Notes: a model not told the origin generated them from the sequence alone. A stretch of 64,000 nucleotides of DNA from Arenibaculum pallidiluteum (GCF_017355985.1 NZ_JAFIQU010000022.1:24318-88317); one strand, 5' to 3'. Positions 1 through 10,524 are shown, numbered from the stretch's first letter. Program-made: numbers and translations.

Positions 1-1377
1 ATCGAGGGGCTTCGCACAGTCAGCGTGTTCAAGGTCCTTCCTGGCACGCGATGGTCCGTCCATGTTGGTATCCCGCGGGGCGTCTACAGGGCACCACTGG
101 TCCGCGCTGCATGGCTGCTGGGAACAGGCGCCGCCGTCAGTCTGGCGATGGTGGCTGCGATGATGTGGCTGCTCGTGCGCGAGTTCCGCCACCGGCGCCG
201 CGAGGCCGTGGCGCGTGAGGAGAGCGAACGGCTGGAGGCTTTGGGCCGGCTGACGGGCGGTGTCGCGCACGATTTCAACAACCTGCTCATGGTTGCACGT
301 GCCGGCGCCGATCTCATCAAGCGCCGAAAGGGCGACGCAGCCCAGGTAGAGCGGATCGCTGACAGCTTGATCGCGGCGGTCGAGCGGGGAGCCGCTCTGA
401 CCCGCCAGTTGCTGGCTTTCGCGCGGCGCAGCGAGTACCGCCCCGTCGATCTGGACCTTCGGCAACGGGCAGGCGGCTGGGCGGATCTGCTGCGGCAGGC
501 CGTCGGCGCCGGCATCAACGTTTCACTGGCGCTGCCGGAGAGCCTGTGGTCGGTCCGCACAGATCCGCAGGCACTGGAGACTGCATTGGTCAATCTTGCG
601 GTCAACGCCCGGGATGCCATGCCCTCCGGTGGCAGCCTGTTGGTAACCGCGACGAACGTCGTAATGCGCGGAACGCGCGCCGATGCGGGACTTCACGGCG
701 AATTCGTTTCGCTGAACGTGCAGGACACAGGTCACGGCATTCCCGCCGAGGTCCTCGGCCGGATCTTCGAACCTTTCTTCACGACCAAGCCAGCTGGCAA
801 AGGCACCGGTTTGGGGTTGAGCCAAGTTTTTGGCTTCGCGAAGCAATCGGGCGGCGCCGTTACCGTGGTCAGCGGTCCTGGGCGCGGCGCGACGTTTACC
901 CTCTTCCTGCCACGCTCCCCGAACATCGCCGAGCCATCGGCGTCGGATCCCGGAATCGTGGTAGCGGTGGGCGGTACGCGGGTTCTAGTCGTCGAGGATA
1001 ACGCAGAGGTCGCGCAGGCCCTGGAGGCAATGCTGGACACAGCCGGTTATCGTCCGACTGTCGTAACGGGCGCGGCGGCGGCCCTCGCGATGCTCGACGG
1101 CGGCCTAGGCGTTGACGTTGTGCTCAGCGACATCATGCTGGGGAGCGGCATGTCGGGCCTCGATCTCGCTTCGGAGATCCGGAAGCGCCATGCCAGCCTA
1201 CCCGTCGTGCTCATGACGGGATACAGCCAGGCACTATCAGTGGGTGCAGGTCGTGGCTTTACGATCCTGACGAAGCCATTCGGAGTCGAGGACTTCACGG
1301 CGGCCCTCCAATCGGTCGGCTCACGTAGCCAGCCGGATCTCGGCCAAGGCAATATTGTGCAGTTTCCGAGAGCGTGA
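1..1377 (+). CDS. Hybrid sensor histidine kinase, 5' end outside window
   Basis: The reading frame is open from base 1, so the gene starts upstream; a GTG at 25 is unlikely to be the true start. What remains is the end of an extracytoplasmic sensor region, one membrane segment (about fragment residues 38-58), a HisKA-like region with the phospho-acceptor motif [11 protein letters not shown] (His about fragment residue 90), a HATPase_c domain ([25 protein letters not shown]) and a C-terminal receiver domain (VLVVEDN, phospho-Asp about fragment residue 377 in VLSDIML, Lys in LTKPFG). It should autophosphorylate on His and pass phosphate to its own receiver. The AHDFNN type is common in alphaproteobacterial hybrid kinases. 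The signal and any partner regulator cannot be told from here. Confidence 0.9.
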   Translation: MEGLRTVSVFKVLPGTRWSVHVGIPRGVYRAPLVRAAWLLGTGAAVSLAMVAAMMWLLVREFRHRRREAVAREESERLEALGRLTGGVAHDFNNLLMVARAGADLIKRRKGDAAQVERIADSLIAAVERGAALTRQLLAFARRSEYRPVDLDLRQRAGGWADLLRQAVGAGINVSLALPESLWSVRTDPQALETALVNLAVNARDAMPSGGSLLVTATNVVMRGTRADAGLHGEFVSLNVQDTGHGIPAEVLGRIFEPFFTTKPAGKGTGLGLSQVFGFAKQSGGAVTVVSGPGRGATFTLFLPRSPNIAEPSASDPGIVVAVGGTRVLVVEDNAEVAQALEAMLDTAGYRPTVVTGAAAALAMLDGGLGVDVVLSDIMLGSGMSGLDLASEIRKRHASLPVVLMTGYSQALSVGAGRGFTILTKPFGVEDFTAALQSVGSRSQPDLGQGNIVQFPRA

Positions 1378-1862
1378 CGCGGGTGCCACGGTCGACGGTA
1401 GGATCTTTCGCCCGCCGTCTCCTCTGCCGTGCAACTCCCTGAACCCCCGCGTTTCGTGTGCTCCCAGCCGTCTGGTCCCGGACAGGCCATGATCACGATC
1501 TTATCTGAGTGGTGCTCACGGTGATGCTGACGTCCTCGGTCCTGCTGCTGCAGCGATACCGCCAGATGTCGGCAGGGTAGCAGAACGAACTACGCCGGCC
1601 ACTGTGGGGTGGCGGACAACATTGAGGCCCATCGGGCCTTGCGCCGGCTCCTGGCGGTCGCCGGCACCTCGCATGTCGGCACCGCCGCAAGAGAAGGACC
1701 CTCAGCTGCACGCATTCGCACTGTACAGCGCCACCCCGTATGGGGGGTAAAAGCTAAGGCAAATGGAGGTATTGAAACGATTCGATGTCTAACGTAATTC
1801 CGTGTCAAAACCTTGGGGACACCTTGGGAAACTGAAAAGGCGCAATGTATTGCGCCACAACT
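1378..1862. other. Intergenic region, no gene recognised
   Basis: This 485-base gap lies between two convergent genes (hybrid kinase and patatin-like lipase). Short open frames exist, but none has a recognisable product or a convincing ribosome binding site. No clear terminator hairpin with a T-tract was seen. Confidence 0.5.
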
Positions 1863-2933
1863 TCAGACCGAGACGTACCTGAATCTTTGTTCGCCGTGTT
1901 CATTGCGGGCGAGGCGCTGCAGTCCCGCGTCCATGTCGTTGCGTCCGGTAGCCCATCGGTCGGTAATCGAGGACGGTGAGAAGTCGAAGCCTTTGGCTGC
2001 GAGCTCGTGGTTTGCCGCCCGATACGCCAAGTGGACCAGAGTCGCTGACGAACCCCGCGGATCGATCCGCTCCCGCAGCGCAGATTCCCGGCGCAGCCAC
2101 TCCACGCTCCGGCGGGCATGGCTTGCAAAAAGAATGTCCTGGGTCCGCTCGATCGAGGCATCCAGGGAAGCCGGTCTCTCGCTCCGAAGACTGAAGAGTT
2201 CGACGGCGAAGCAGAGAAGGTCGCAGTCGGAGGGTTCCCGGAAAGGCACATCCAAGGGCATGTTGTTGGCGTATCCGGGGTCGCAGAACAGGCGCCCGCC
2301 GATCTCGACGGGCGGAAACGCGGGGGTGATCGCGGCGCTCGCCAGGATGTGCTCCGGCCGGATCTCGTCCCGCTCCGTGTCGAAGAACACCTCTTCCCCG
2401 CTCTCCATGTCCACGCAGCCGACGGTGAGCCGCACGGCACCGCTGTTCAGTCGATCGAAATCGACGTGGCGCACAAGCGTCTCCCGAAGTGGCGAGGCGT
2501 CGTACAGCGCGACATCGTTCGGCATCCATGGCAGCACGGACCAGGCGCCGGGGAACCGGTGTCGGAACATGTTCGGTCGGCACGCAAGAGCGGCGAGCGC
2601 GGCATGGGCGCCATTGTAGACCTTGCGCGACATGGAGTGTCCGCCTAGGGAGGTTGCCATAGTGTGCTGGGTTGCCTCGCTCCAGAATACGCGCAGCTTG
2701 TCCAACCGATGCTCAGGCGGGTTTCCGGCCAGAATGGCTGCCGTAACCGCTCCGATTGACGCGCCAATGATCCAGTCGGGGGAAAAACCATCCTCGCTGA
2801 GTCGTTCATAGGCGCCCGCCAGATACGCGCCGAGCGCATTCCCACCTCCGAGCACCAGGGCGACGCGAGCTCCAGCAGGGCTTTGACGGGTTGCCGCGGC
2901 GGGCCCGGCTTGCTGCGGATGATGCGTGTCCAT
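1863..2933 (-). CDS. Patatin-like phospholipase
   Basis: Predicted serine acyl hydrolase of the patatin family, acting on phospholipids or other acyl esters. The oxyanion-loop motif GGGNALGAYLAG is followed by the nucleophile elbow GASIG (GxSxG); the second residue of the Ser-Asp dyad is probably the Asp of DPGYANN, a variant of the usual DGG/DGA. The start at 2933 gives 356 residues and has a GAGG ribosome binding site about 7 bases upstream; a longer frame reaching 2990 has no such site. No signal peptide is obvious, so it is probably cytosolic or membrane-associated. It is divergent from the large kinase gene to its right, with about 300 bases between. Family assignment is firm, substrate unknown. 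Confidence 0.88.
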   Translation of the reverse strand: MDTHHPQQAGPAAATRQSPAGARVALVLGGGNALGAYLAGAYERLSEDGFSPDWIIGASIGAVTAAILAGNPPEHRLDKLRVFWSEATQHTMATSLGGHSMSRKVYNGAHAALAALACRPNMFRHRFPGAWSVLPWMPNDVALYDASPLRETLVRHVDFDRLNSGAVRLTVGCVDMESGEEVFFDTERDEIRPEHILASAAITPAFPPVEIGGRLFCDPGYANNMPLDVPFREPSDCDLLCFAVELFSLRSERPASLDASIERTQDILFASHARRSVEWLRRESALRERIDPRGSSATLVHLAYRAANHELAAKGFDFSPSSITDRWATGRNDMDAGLQRLARNEHGEQRFRYVSV

Positions 2934-3238
2934 TGATTTCCTCAACCCGCTGAAAGATTCATCTCGCACCTGCGAGAGACCGAGGCTCAACGGCGATACC
3001 CGCGATCAGTTCCACTTGCGCAGTTCTCGATTAATTTCGTCGGTAATATTTCCACTTTGCAAGAAGGTGGCAAATCCCTTGTTCCGGGCGTCGGTATTGC
3101 GTGTGCTGTAGAGCTTTCGGGCTCCGAGAAATTGTCCGGCGGCTGGTCCGGTCCGCAACGAGAAAGCCATGTCCCGCTGCCAGGTTCGTAAACGGCGCTC
3201 CCTGGACGCCCGAGGACCGCGTAACCTATTGTCGCCGG
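2934..3238. promoter_or_regulatory. Divergent intergenic region, lipase / double kinase
   Basis: About 300 bases separate the lipase start from the kinase start, so both promoters should lie here. The part around 3020-3115 is less GC-rich than its surroundings, which fits a promoter, but no specific -35/-10 pair is clear enough to name. If the kinase starts at an earlier codon (3101) the gap is shorter. Confidence 0.4.
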
Positions 3239-6200
3239 ATGCGCGCGCCCCGCTCTCCGATCAGCGTCTTCGCAGGCCCCGGCCAGGTCAGGGCCCTCGG
3301 GCGCACGCTCGACTGGTCGAGCACCCCGCTCGGCCACGAGGCGTCCTGGCCGCAGAGCCTACGCTCGACTGTCAGGACGCTGCTCTCCTCTCAGTACCCC
3401 ATGGTGCTGACCTGGGGACGGCAGTTCACTCAGATCTATAACGACGCCTACGCCCTGCTCATCGGAAAGGGGCATCCCGCGGCCTTCGGAGGCGACATTC
3501 GCGTCACCCTCGCAGCCAGCTGGGACACGCTGGGGCCTATGATCGACAAGGTCATGACGACCGGCGTGGCGAACTGGACCCCGGCACTCCCCCTCCTGAT
3601 GGAGCGGGCCGGATATAGGGAGGAGGCGTACTTCAGCGTCTCGCACGCCCCGGCGGAAGATGATGAGGGCCGTGTTGCCGGCATGCTCGCCGTCTGCAGC
3701 GAGGTGACCGCGCAGGTTGTCGGCGAACGCCGGCTCAAGCTGCTGCGCGACCTCGCCGCCAACGCCGCCGACCTCCGCAGCGTCGAGGCAACCTGCCGGG
3801 ACGTCGCGGCCGCCATCGCCTCGGACCCGCTGGACGTGCCCTTCGCCCTCCTTTACCTGATGGACGTCGGAGGTTCGACCCTGAGTCTCCGCGGGACGGC
3901 CGGGTTGCGGTCCGGGGATCCGAGCGCCGCGCCCTCGATCGGTGCGAACGACGTCGTCCCGTGGCCGTCGGCCAAGGTCCTCGCCGGCGAAACCGTCATG
4001 TGCGACGGCATCGGACAAATGCTCGGCCTCGAGTGCGGGATCTGGTCCGACCAGGTCCGTTCGGCCGTCGCCATGCCTCTGTTTGGTCCGGGCAGATCCG
4101 GTCCTCTCGGGATCCTCGTCGCAGGGGTCAGTCCGAACCGGGCGCTCGACGACGGCTACCGCTCCTTCTTCGACCTCCTCGCCGGGCAGGTGTCCACCAG
4201 CGTCCGCAACGCTCGGGCCCACGAGGAGGAGCGCCGGCGGGCGGACGCGCTGGCGGAGCTCGACCGCGCCAAGACGCGCTTTTTCTCCAATGTCTCCCAC
4301 GAATTCCGCACGCCCCTGACGCTCATGCTGGGGCCCGTCGAGGACGTGCTCGCGCGTGCCGACCTGCCGGAGGACGTCCGCGGCGAGTTGACCATCGCGC
4401 ATCGCAACGCGCTGCGGCTGCTTCGCCTCGTCAACACGCTCCTCGACTTCTCGCGCGTCGAGGCCGGGCGCGCCGAGGCGAGCTTCGAGCCGAGCGATCT
4501 GGCGGCGCTGACGTCCGAGATCGCGAGCACATTCCGTTCGGCGGTCGAGAAAGCCGGCGTCGCCTTCGAGGTCGACTGCGCGCCGATCGCCGAGCCGGCT
4601 TACGTCGATCGCGACATGTGGGAAAAGATCGTCCTCAATCTCGTGTCGAATGCCTTCAAACACACTTTCGTCGGTCGCATCGCGGTGACGTTGCGGGAGG
4701 ACGGCGACGGCATGATCCGGCTGAAGGTCGTGGACACGGGCGTGGGCATCCCGGCCCAGGAACTCGGGCGCATCTTCGAACGCTTCCACCGGATCGAGGG
4801 TACGACGAGCCGAACCCACGAGGGCTCGGGCATCGGTCTGGCGCTCGTGCGCGAGCTCGTTGCTCTCCACGGCGGTGCGGTGTCGGTCGAAAGTGAGGAG
4901 GGCCGCGGGACGACCTTTACGGTCACGATCCCGGTGGGCTCCGCCCATCTGCCGGCCGATCGGATCGCCGCGCCGCGCCGTCTCGCCGGCACCACCACGG
5001 GCTCGGCGCCCTTCGTCGAAGAGGCCCTGCGTTGGTCTGCCGCAGCCCCATTACCCGAGCCCCGCGCGGTTCCGGCGAACGTGGTTACGCTGCGGCCGGC
5101 ATCACCCCTGCCTGCGGGATCCCATCCCATCTGGACTGGGCGTGCCCGTATCGTGCTCGCCGACGACAACGCGGACATGCGCGCCTATGTCGAACGCCTG
5201 TTGGCGCCGTATCACGACGTGGAGGGCGTTGCGGACGGGGCAGCGGCCTTGGCCGCTCTGCGTGCGCGGCCCACGGACATGCTCGTCACCGATGTCATGA
5301 TGCCGGTGATGGACGGGATCGCGTTGGTACGCGCGGTCCGCAACGATCCAGCGCTGAGGACGCTTCCGATCGTCATGCTGTCGGCCCGCGCCGGCGAGGA
5401 GGCGGGCGTTGAGGGCCTCGAGGCCGGCGCTGATGACTATCTTGTCAAGCCGTTCTCGGCCCGCGAGCTGCAGGCCCGCGTGCGTACTCACCTCGAGCTG
5501 TCGCGGCTCCGGCACGAGGCCGAGGAGCAGGCGCACCAAGCGCGGAAGATGGAGGCGGTCGGCCAGCTCACCGGCGGCATCGCGCACGATTTCAATAACC
5601 TCCTCCAGGCCGTACTCGGCTCGCTCGAGCTCGCCGAGCGACGGGTGGGAGCGGACGAACGCGTGCTTCACCATCTGCGCAATGGGATGCAGGCCGCCCG
5701 TCGCGGAGCCAGGTTGACCGCGCAGCTCCTGGCGTTCGCACGGCGCCAACGCCTGGAGAAGTGCCCGACTGACCTGAATCGGGTCATTTCGGGCATGGGA
5801 GATCTCCTGCACCGGACGCTCAGCGGTGTCGTCGGCGTGTCGCTTCGTCTCGGCCAGGGGCTCTGGCCGGCCATAGCCGATGCCAACCAGATTGAGCTGG
5901 CGGTCCTGAACCTGGCGATCAACGCCCGCGACGCCATGCCCGAGGGCGGCGAGCTCGCAATCGAGACGCGGAATGTCGCCGCCGCGGCCGAAAACCGGCC
6001 GGCGGTCCTGCAGTCCGGCGACCACGTTTTGATTGAGGTGCGCGACACCGGCGTCGGAATGACGCCGGAGGTGCTCGCCCGACTCTTCGAACCGTTCTTC
6101 ACGACGAAGGGAATAGGGAAAGGGACAGGCCTGGGACTCGCGCAGGTCTACGGAACGGTGAAGCAGCTCGGCGGCGAGGTGACAGTCGACAGCCGTGTCG

Positions 6201-6667
6201 GAGAGGGTACGCGGGTTTGCCTCTACCTGCCCCGGGCGCAGGAGGAGGCCGGCTATCCAGAACCGCCGTCCTCCGTCTGGGACGGGGTCGAGGGAGGCGG
6301 CGGCGCGACGATCCTGCTGGTCGACGACGACCCTGAGGCACGCGCCGCCTGCGGTGCTATGCTGCAGGAACTCGGGCATAACGTAATCGCCGCGCGGAAT
6401 GGGATCGAGGCGCTGGCCCGGATCGAAAGCGGCGAGGGTGTCGACCTCGTCCTCACGGATCACGCGATGCCGGGCATGACGGGGATCGAGCTCGCCGCGC
6501 GCATCCGGTCGCTGCGTCCGGATCTCGGCGTGCTGGTCGCGACTGGATACGTCGAGACCGACACGCTGGCGGCCGATGCCGTCATCGTGCTTCGGAAGCC
6601 GTTCGGCGTGCGTGATCTCCAGGCGGTCCTGGCCGAGGCCTTAACCAGCTCGCCGCGCCCCGGATGA
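3239..6667 (+). CDS. Double hybrid histidine kinase (PAS-GAF-HK-REC-HK-REC)
   Basis: Cytosolic signalling protein of about 1140 residues with two kinase cores. Order seen: PAS-like region (about 10-160), GAF-like region (about 165-330), HisKA with [11 protein letters not shown] (His about 354) and HATPase_c ([16 protein letters not shown]), receiver with phospho-Asp about 685 (MLVTDVMMP), second HisKA with [11 protein letters not shown] (His about 783) and HATPase_c ([18 protein letters not shown]), and a final receiver with Asp about 1074 (VLTDHAMPG). No membrane segment is visible. The ATG at 3239 is preferred because the PAS homology begins soon after it; the frame is open to an ATG at 3101, and neither start has a strong ribosome binding site. 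The two kinase cores are of different subtypes, so this is probably a domain fusion and not an internal duplication. Confidence 0.9.
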   Translation: MRAPRSPISVFAGPGQVRALGRTLDWSSTPLGHEASWPQSLRSTVRTLLSSQYPMVLTWGRQFTQIYNDAYALLIGKGHPAAFGGDIRVTLAASWDTLGPMIDKVMTTGVANWTPALPLLMERAGYREEAYFSVSHAPAEDDEGRVAGMLAVCSEVTAQVVGERRLKLLRDLAANAADLRSVEATCRDVAAAIASDPLDVPFALLYLMDVGGSTLSLRGTAGLRSGDPSAAPSIGANDVVPWPSAKVLAGETVMCDGIGQMLGLECGIWSDQVRSAVAMPLFGPGRSGPLGILVAGVSPNRALDDGYRSFFDLLAGQVSTSVRNARAHEEERRRADALAELDRAKTRFFSNVSHEFRTPLTLMLGPVEDVLARADLPEDVRGELTIAHRNALRLLRLVNTLLDFSRVEAGRAEASFEPSDLAALTSEIASTFRSAVEKAGVAFEVDCAPIAEPAYVDRDMWEKIVLNLVSNAFKHTFVGRIAVTLREDGDGMIRLKVVDTGVGIPAQELGRIFERFHRIEGTTSRTHEGSGIGLALVRELVALHGGAVSVESEEGRGTTFTVTIPVGSAHLPADRIAAPRRLAGTTTGSAPFVEEALRWSAAAPLPEPRAVPANVVTLRPASPLPAGSHPIWTGRARIVLADDNADMRAYVERLLAPYHDVEGVADGAAALAALRARPTDMLVTDVMMPVMDGIALVRAVRNDPALRTLPIVMLSARAGEEAGVEGLEAGADDYLVKPFSARELQARVRTHLELSRLRHEAEEQAHQARKMEAVGQLTGGIAHDFNNLLQAVLGSLELAERRVGADERVLHHLRNGMQAARRGARLTAQLLAFARRQRLEKCPTDLNRVISGMGDLLHRTLSGVVGVSLRLGQGLWPAIADANQIELAVLNLAINARDAMPEGGELAIETRNVAAAAENRPAVLQSGDHVLIEVRDTGVGMTPEVLARLFEPFFTTKGIGKGTGLGLAQVYGTVKQLGGEVTVDSRVGEGTRVCLYLPRAQEEAGYPEPPSSVWDGVEGGGGATILLVDDDPEARAACGAMLQELGHNVIAARNGIEALARIESGEGVDLVLTDHAMPGMTGIELAARIRSLRPDLGVLVATGYVETDTLAADAVIVLRKPFGVRDLQAVLAEALTSSPRPG

Positions 6668-6715
6668 GGGAGGATCGTCGCGCTGCGGACGGGTTCCTGG
6701 TCGAACGGAGGGGAC

Positions 6716-6995
6716 GTGGGCGGCGCGGGAGCCCACCAAATCCCGGAGGCGCAAGACGAGTGCTCCGCCGGCTTCGGCGGGAATGTCAGGAGGTTCATCG
6801 CGGCGAGCCCGATCCTGCTGGTCGCATCCCGCGGCCATGACGAGCGCCTTGATGTTTCTCCGAAGCAATCCGCCGGACTTTGTCGCGGTTCTCGACGAGA
6901 AGACGCTGGCGATCCCCGACCGACCCAGCAAACACCGTTTAGATACGTTCGCGAACGTGACCGAGTGTGCGGATGTCGCGCTGATCTTCATGGCG
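6716..6995 (+). pseudogene. Frameshifted PPOX-type flavoprotein remnant
   Basis: Two overlapping frames together give a recognisable pyridoxamine 5'-phosphate oxidase-like (FMN split-barrel) protein. One frame reads FIAASPILLVASRG then DVSPK. The next frame continues with PPDFVAVLDEKTLAIPDRP, then HRLDTFANV and VALIF, as in families with DVSPKGDPPGFV...LAIPDRPGNRR. The frame change falls at about 6862-6872, in the codons after DVSPK. The protein is also short at both ends. It could be a sequencing error, but its neighbours are also broken, so decay is more likely. Identification rests on motif memory. Confidence 0.6.
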
Positions 6996-7044
6996 TCGGC
7001 CCCGATAAAGGCGGGGCGGCACGCGATGCAAGCAAGATCCACTC

Positions 7045-7392
7045 GTGAGTCGCTCGCGATGTCAAATTCGCCCGGTCCGTCTCGTCGATGGGGTGGGAGA
7101 ACATCTCCCGACGTCGATCATATTGGGGGTCCCGGCCGGGCGCACCATTTACGTTGCCGGCCAGGGAGGTAAGGACCGCAACGGCATCCTGGCCTCTGGC
7201 TTCGAGGCGCAGGTGCGCCGTGCATTCACGAATTTCGCAGCGGTACTGTCCGCCGCGGGTGCCGAACCGCGGCACGTCGCCAAGATAACGACCTTCGTTG
7301 TCGACCATGACCAGTCGAAGCTCGGGCCGCTCACCGAGGCGGTGCGTGAACTGTTCGGCACGGCGCTGCTCGGCAGGATCCGCACCGAGTAG
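7045..7392 (+). pseudogene. RidA/YjgF-family protein, C-terminus lost
   Basis: RidA-family enamine/imine deaminase-like protein. The core GRTIYVAGQGG, FTNFAAVLSAAGAEP, ITTFVVDHD and ELFGTALL is clear. The usual C-terminal part, with its conserved Arg and the strand ending in a Glu, is missing: the frame stops shortly after ELFG, exactly where sequence of the oppositely oriented ATPase remnant begins (about 7375-7392). The GTG at 7045 is a possible start but the N-terminus is uncertain. Without the C-terminal strand the trimer active site could not form, so I treat it as a broken gene. Confidence 0.6.
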
Positions 7393-8130
7393 CCGAGCCG
7401 CGTCAACCGCGGCTCAAGGTCATCGAGCTGCCTGGACAGGATGCTCTCGACAACGTCGCTGGTGACCGGCCGCACGTCGACCCGGAACGCCTCCTCGAAG
7501 GCCGTGGTCAGGTGCTGCTCGATCTGCAGCGGTATTTTCATTCGGTCGGCCAGCATCTCGACCGCCGCATCATCGATTATGTCGCTGACGGCAACGCCCT
7601 CGCTGGCGCAGGTCTGGAGCAGCCACCGGATGTAGGGAAGCTGGGCCCCGATCATGCCCTCGGACTCGAAGATTGCGGTCTGGAAGTCGATCTCCTGGAT
7701 GGACGGCCGGCACAGGTCGTTGCGCAGCTTGGGATGCCCGACCAGCACGACCGACAGCATGCCGCCGTCGGCCGTGGCCTCCATCAGCCGCTTCAGGCCG
7801 ATCAGCGTCTTGACGTGCGGGTCGTGCGCCTCGTCGACGAACAGAGCCACCGGTTTGCGGCCCCGTCGGATGTGCTGCTGGAGCACGCGCTCCCGCGTCT
7901 CGCCCCTTGCCTTGGGTTAGAATCTTCGGATCCTTGTCCGCCGAGAGATCGTGGAAAAGAGCGGTGATCAGCGTCGGGATCGTGGCGCGATCCTTATCGA
8001 CCGACAGGCTTTCGAGACGATCACCTTGCCGCCGCGGCCCAGGTCCTCCCGGAGCTGGCGCAGAATGATCGTCTTGCCGCAACCGACGACGCCGGCGACC
8101 ACGACCAAGTGGCCGTTTAGGGATGGCCGC
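7376..8130 (-). pseudogene. ExeA/TniB-like AAA ATPase of a transposable element, decayed
   Basis: Three successive frames on the minus strand reconstruct an AAA ATPase like those partnering DDE transposases: GHLVVVAGVVGCGKT (Walker A), then LSVDKDRATIPTLITALF, then KPVALFVDEAHD (Walker B), SVVLVGHPKLRNDL, IPLQIEQHLTTAFE and LSRQLDDLEP. Frame changes occur near 8012 and near 7895. The N-terminal part before Walker A is missing. The C-terminus breaks off after GYSVR, at the junction with the RidA remnant. No transposase partner or inverted repeats were found nearby. The reading relies on recall of the family; a protein search of the joined frames would settle it. Confidence 0.65.
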
Positions 8131-8157
8131 CCGCACGGAAGTCTACTGTTCGTCGTC

Positions 8158-8427
8158 ATGGTCTCGGGAGCGAGCCTTGCGAACGCGCAAGACGCCACCG
8201 CCGATGGCGGCCGCGGTCGGGATATGCACGACCGCGGGAATGACAATGACCTTCTTCTCGGCCAGGCAGGCGACGATACCTTGCGCGGAGGGAATGCCGC
8301 ATACGTCCTGATCGGCGGACATGGGCCGGATCTCTTCGTCGTATCCGGCGATGAGATCGTCGATTCCAACGCGTTAGAGGGCGACCGGGTCCGAAGCGCG
8401 GTTTCCTCATACGACGTCGGCGAGTAG
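8158..8427 (+). pseudogene. RTX-type calcium-binding repeat fragment
   Basis: This 89-codon frame contains degenerate glycine-aspartate nonapeptide repeats (DNDLLLGQAGDDTLRGG, GGHGPDLFVV) and a tail like the end of a hemolysin-type repeat block (GDRVRSAVSSY). Intact RTX proteins are far longer, so it is probably a remnant of a secreted calcium-binding protein. It directly abuts the broken N-terminal end of the ATPase remnant, which suggests the two were joined by a rearrangement. It could be a tiny expressed protein, but no ribosome binding site stands out. Confidence 0.5.
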
Positions 8428-8798
8428 GTAGGTGTCCAGGCAGGCCTTGATCATTGGCCTGCCTGACGGGCGCGCCGAGATCCCACTTGGCATGCCGCTG
8501 TGTCGTAGCCAGCGCGGACCAGCAGCCTGCGAGCGGCGGGTCAGGGGGGTGGAAGGGGAGCCGCTGGGCTTAGGATCCCATCGGCTCCGGAGCGACACGG
8601 AGGCCCAGCGAGGTCCTCTCGCGATGCAATGCCCGCATCGCGCCCTTCGGTGCGACGGATCGCACGCTGCCCCGCGCCAAATTGTCAGGGGGTATTTGCC
8701 GAGCGATGGCCAGTACGGCCAATTCAGGTAAACTTGGGCGACCCCGCTCCCGCGCAGACTTGTCGCCCCTGCATTGGACTCACAACGAGGTCGTTCTC
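8428..8798. other. Intergenic region, no gene recognised
   Basis: No frame in these 371 bases has a recognisable product or supported start. It continues the decayed zone to its left. The promoter of the DUF2267 gene should be in its right part. Confidence 0.4.
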
Positions 8799-9224
8799 AT
8801 GACGGTGCCAATGGAGATCCAACATGCCTCTGAGGATTTTGACAGGTTTCTGGTCGATGTTGTCGAAGCGGCGCACCTTACGACACGGAATCAGGCTTAC
8901 ACAGTTGTGCAGGGCGTGCTGCTCGTATTCCGTCGGCGCCTGGCCGTGAGAGAAGCGAACCTCTTCGCGAACGTACTGCCGCCGGTTCTACGAGCGATTT
9001 TTGTTTCGGACTGGAACGTCGATGAACCGCGACTCCCCTTCGGCGACCGCGCGGCGATGACCATGGAAGTCCAAGTCCTGCGCAGGCATCACAATTTCGC
9101 ACCGGACACCTGCATTCGGAATGTCGCAACGGCCTTGCGCAAGCACGTCGACACTGTCGTTCTGGATCGAGTGCTTTCAGAGTTGCCCGAAGGCGCAGCG
9201 GAGTACTGGGCCGATTTGCAATAG
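8799..9224 (+). CDS. DUF2267 family protein
   Basis: Small protein (141 residues) of the DUF2267 family. Diagnostic stretches are DFDRFL, TTRNQAYTVVQGVLLVFRRRL, VLPPVLRAIFV, LRRHHNFAPDT and LRKHVD. Function is unknown; the family is helical and often lies near stress or periplasmic genes. The ATG at 8799 is chosen because an ACGAGG sequence lies about 9 bases before it; an internal ATG at 8811 would remove four residues. The neighbours on both sides (decayed genes, phosphotransferase) do not suggest a pathway. Confidence 0.8.
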   Translation: MTVPMEIQHASEDFDRFLVDVVEAAHLTTRNQAYTVVQGVLLVFRRRLAVREANLFANVLPPVLRAIFVSDWNVDEPRLPFGDRAAMTMEVQVLRRHHNFAPDTCIRNVATALRKHVDTVVLDRVLSELPEGAAEYWADLQ

Positions 9225-9518
9225 CTCTCGGCGATCTCCCGCAGACCTTCCGTCAGGCACTTTTCAAGGCGGCTCAGGGCGCGGCGATCCCCGCTGCAAG
9301 CCTCAAGCTTCAGCCGCTCAATCGCGAGTGCATCGCGCTGGATTGCGTTCTGACCCACCACCCGCCAGGTACGAGTGCCAGGGGCAACGCGAGTAGCCGA
9401 AAATGCTGGGACCCCGGGCCCTCCTTCGGATCGTCATCATCGGCCATCGGCAGTATCGCCTGCTGGATCAGTGCCCCGGCGCGCCGCCCGCGCAGGCCAG
9501 ACAGCAAGGAACCCAGGC

Positions 9519-10310
9519 ATGAACATCGACACTGGCGAGCTTGACGTCTCACTGGCAGGCGGCCGAACCGCAGTTATGCGCCGCGGCAACACAGTCGTGA
9601 GGGTGGCGGGTCCCTGGGCACCCTCGGTGCACACCTTCCTCAGGCATCGCGAGCGCGTCGGCTTCGCGGCGGCGTCGCGCGTCGTTAGTCCTGGCTTCGA
9701 CGACCAGAGCCGCGAGCTCCTCACCTTCATCGAAGGGGTCATCAACCCGGCGCCCTGGACGGACGATGCGATCCATGAACTCGGCGCCATTCTGCGGCGC
9801 CTACACGACGCCTCTGCAGAATTCCGAGCGCCAGAACGCGCCATCTGGCGCCCCTGGTTTGGCCGCGAGATCGGGACACCGGACACCATCGGCCACTGCG
9901 ATGCGGCGCCGTGGAACATCGTCTCCCGGAACGGCCTTCCCGTTGCCCTGATCGACTGGGAGGTTGCGGGACCCGTAGATCGCCTGACCGAACTCGCCAT
10001 GGCCGCCTGGAACAACGCCCAGCTCTACGACGATGATGTGGCGGCAATGAACGGGCTGCCGGACGCGGCGCACCGATTGCGTCAGGTCCGCATCCTGGCG
10101 GACGCCTATGAGCTGCCTGCGCCGGCACGCCACCGCGTCGCGTACCGGATCATCGAGTTCGCGGCCCAGAGCGCCGCGAATGAGGTGGTCGAGCAGCAGA
10201 TCGGACCTAAAACGGAACATGCCCCGCGCATCTGGGGCGTTGCGTGGCAGACCCGCAGCGTCGCCTGGCTCATCCGAAACCGTGCCGGCCTCGAGGCCGC
10301 ACTGACGTGA
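9519..10310 (+). CDS. Phosphotransferase of the APH/choline-kinase fold
   Basis: Protein of 263 residues with the aminoglycoside-phosphotransferase catalytic region: HCDAAPWNIV (Brenner motif, with C in place of the usual G) followed by ALIDWEVAG (metal-binding Asp). N-terminal strands VMRRGNTVVRVAGP fit the ATP-binding lobe, and RRLHDA precedes the catalytic loop. The start at 9519 has AAGGA about 10 bases upstream. The family phosphorylates small hydroxylated substrates; I see nothing that marks it as an antibiotic-resistance enzyme. It stands alone, not in an operon. Confidence 0.8.
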   Translation: MNIDTGELDVSLAGGRTAVMRRGNTVVRVAGPWAPSVHTFLRHRERVGFAAASRVVSPGFDDQSRELLTFIEGVINPAPWTDDAIHELGAILRRLHDASAEFRAPERAIWRPWFGREIGTPDTIGHCDAAPWNIVSRNGLPVALIDWEVAGPVDRLTELAMAAWNNAQLYDDDVAAMNGLPDAAHRLRQVRILADAYELPAPARHRVAYRIIEFAAQSAANEVVEQQIGPKTEHAPRIWGVAWQTRSVAWLIRNRAGLEAALT

Positions 10311-10524
10311 GCAGTTGCGGAGCCTCCTGCCGAAAATGGAGGCCCATGGCCGAGCCCAACATCATGGCGACGCGGAAGGACCTCGCCCGGCTGCTCGCCC
10401 CACTCGATAAGGCGGAACGGGCCAGGTGAGCCGGTACAAGAACGACAAGCGCAGCTCCTGAGAAGAAGGCCTCCTGATCCACCAATCTCTGATGGCGATG
10501 CCGGGGTCTCGCTGCGCCAAGAGC

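Noticed and set aside
3359..4948. Long open frame antisense to the double kinase
   Set aside because: High-GC third-position bias gives long antisense frames; composition is Arg/Asp/Gln-rich with no recognisable domain, while the plus strand has clear kinase domains.
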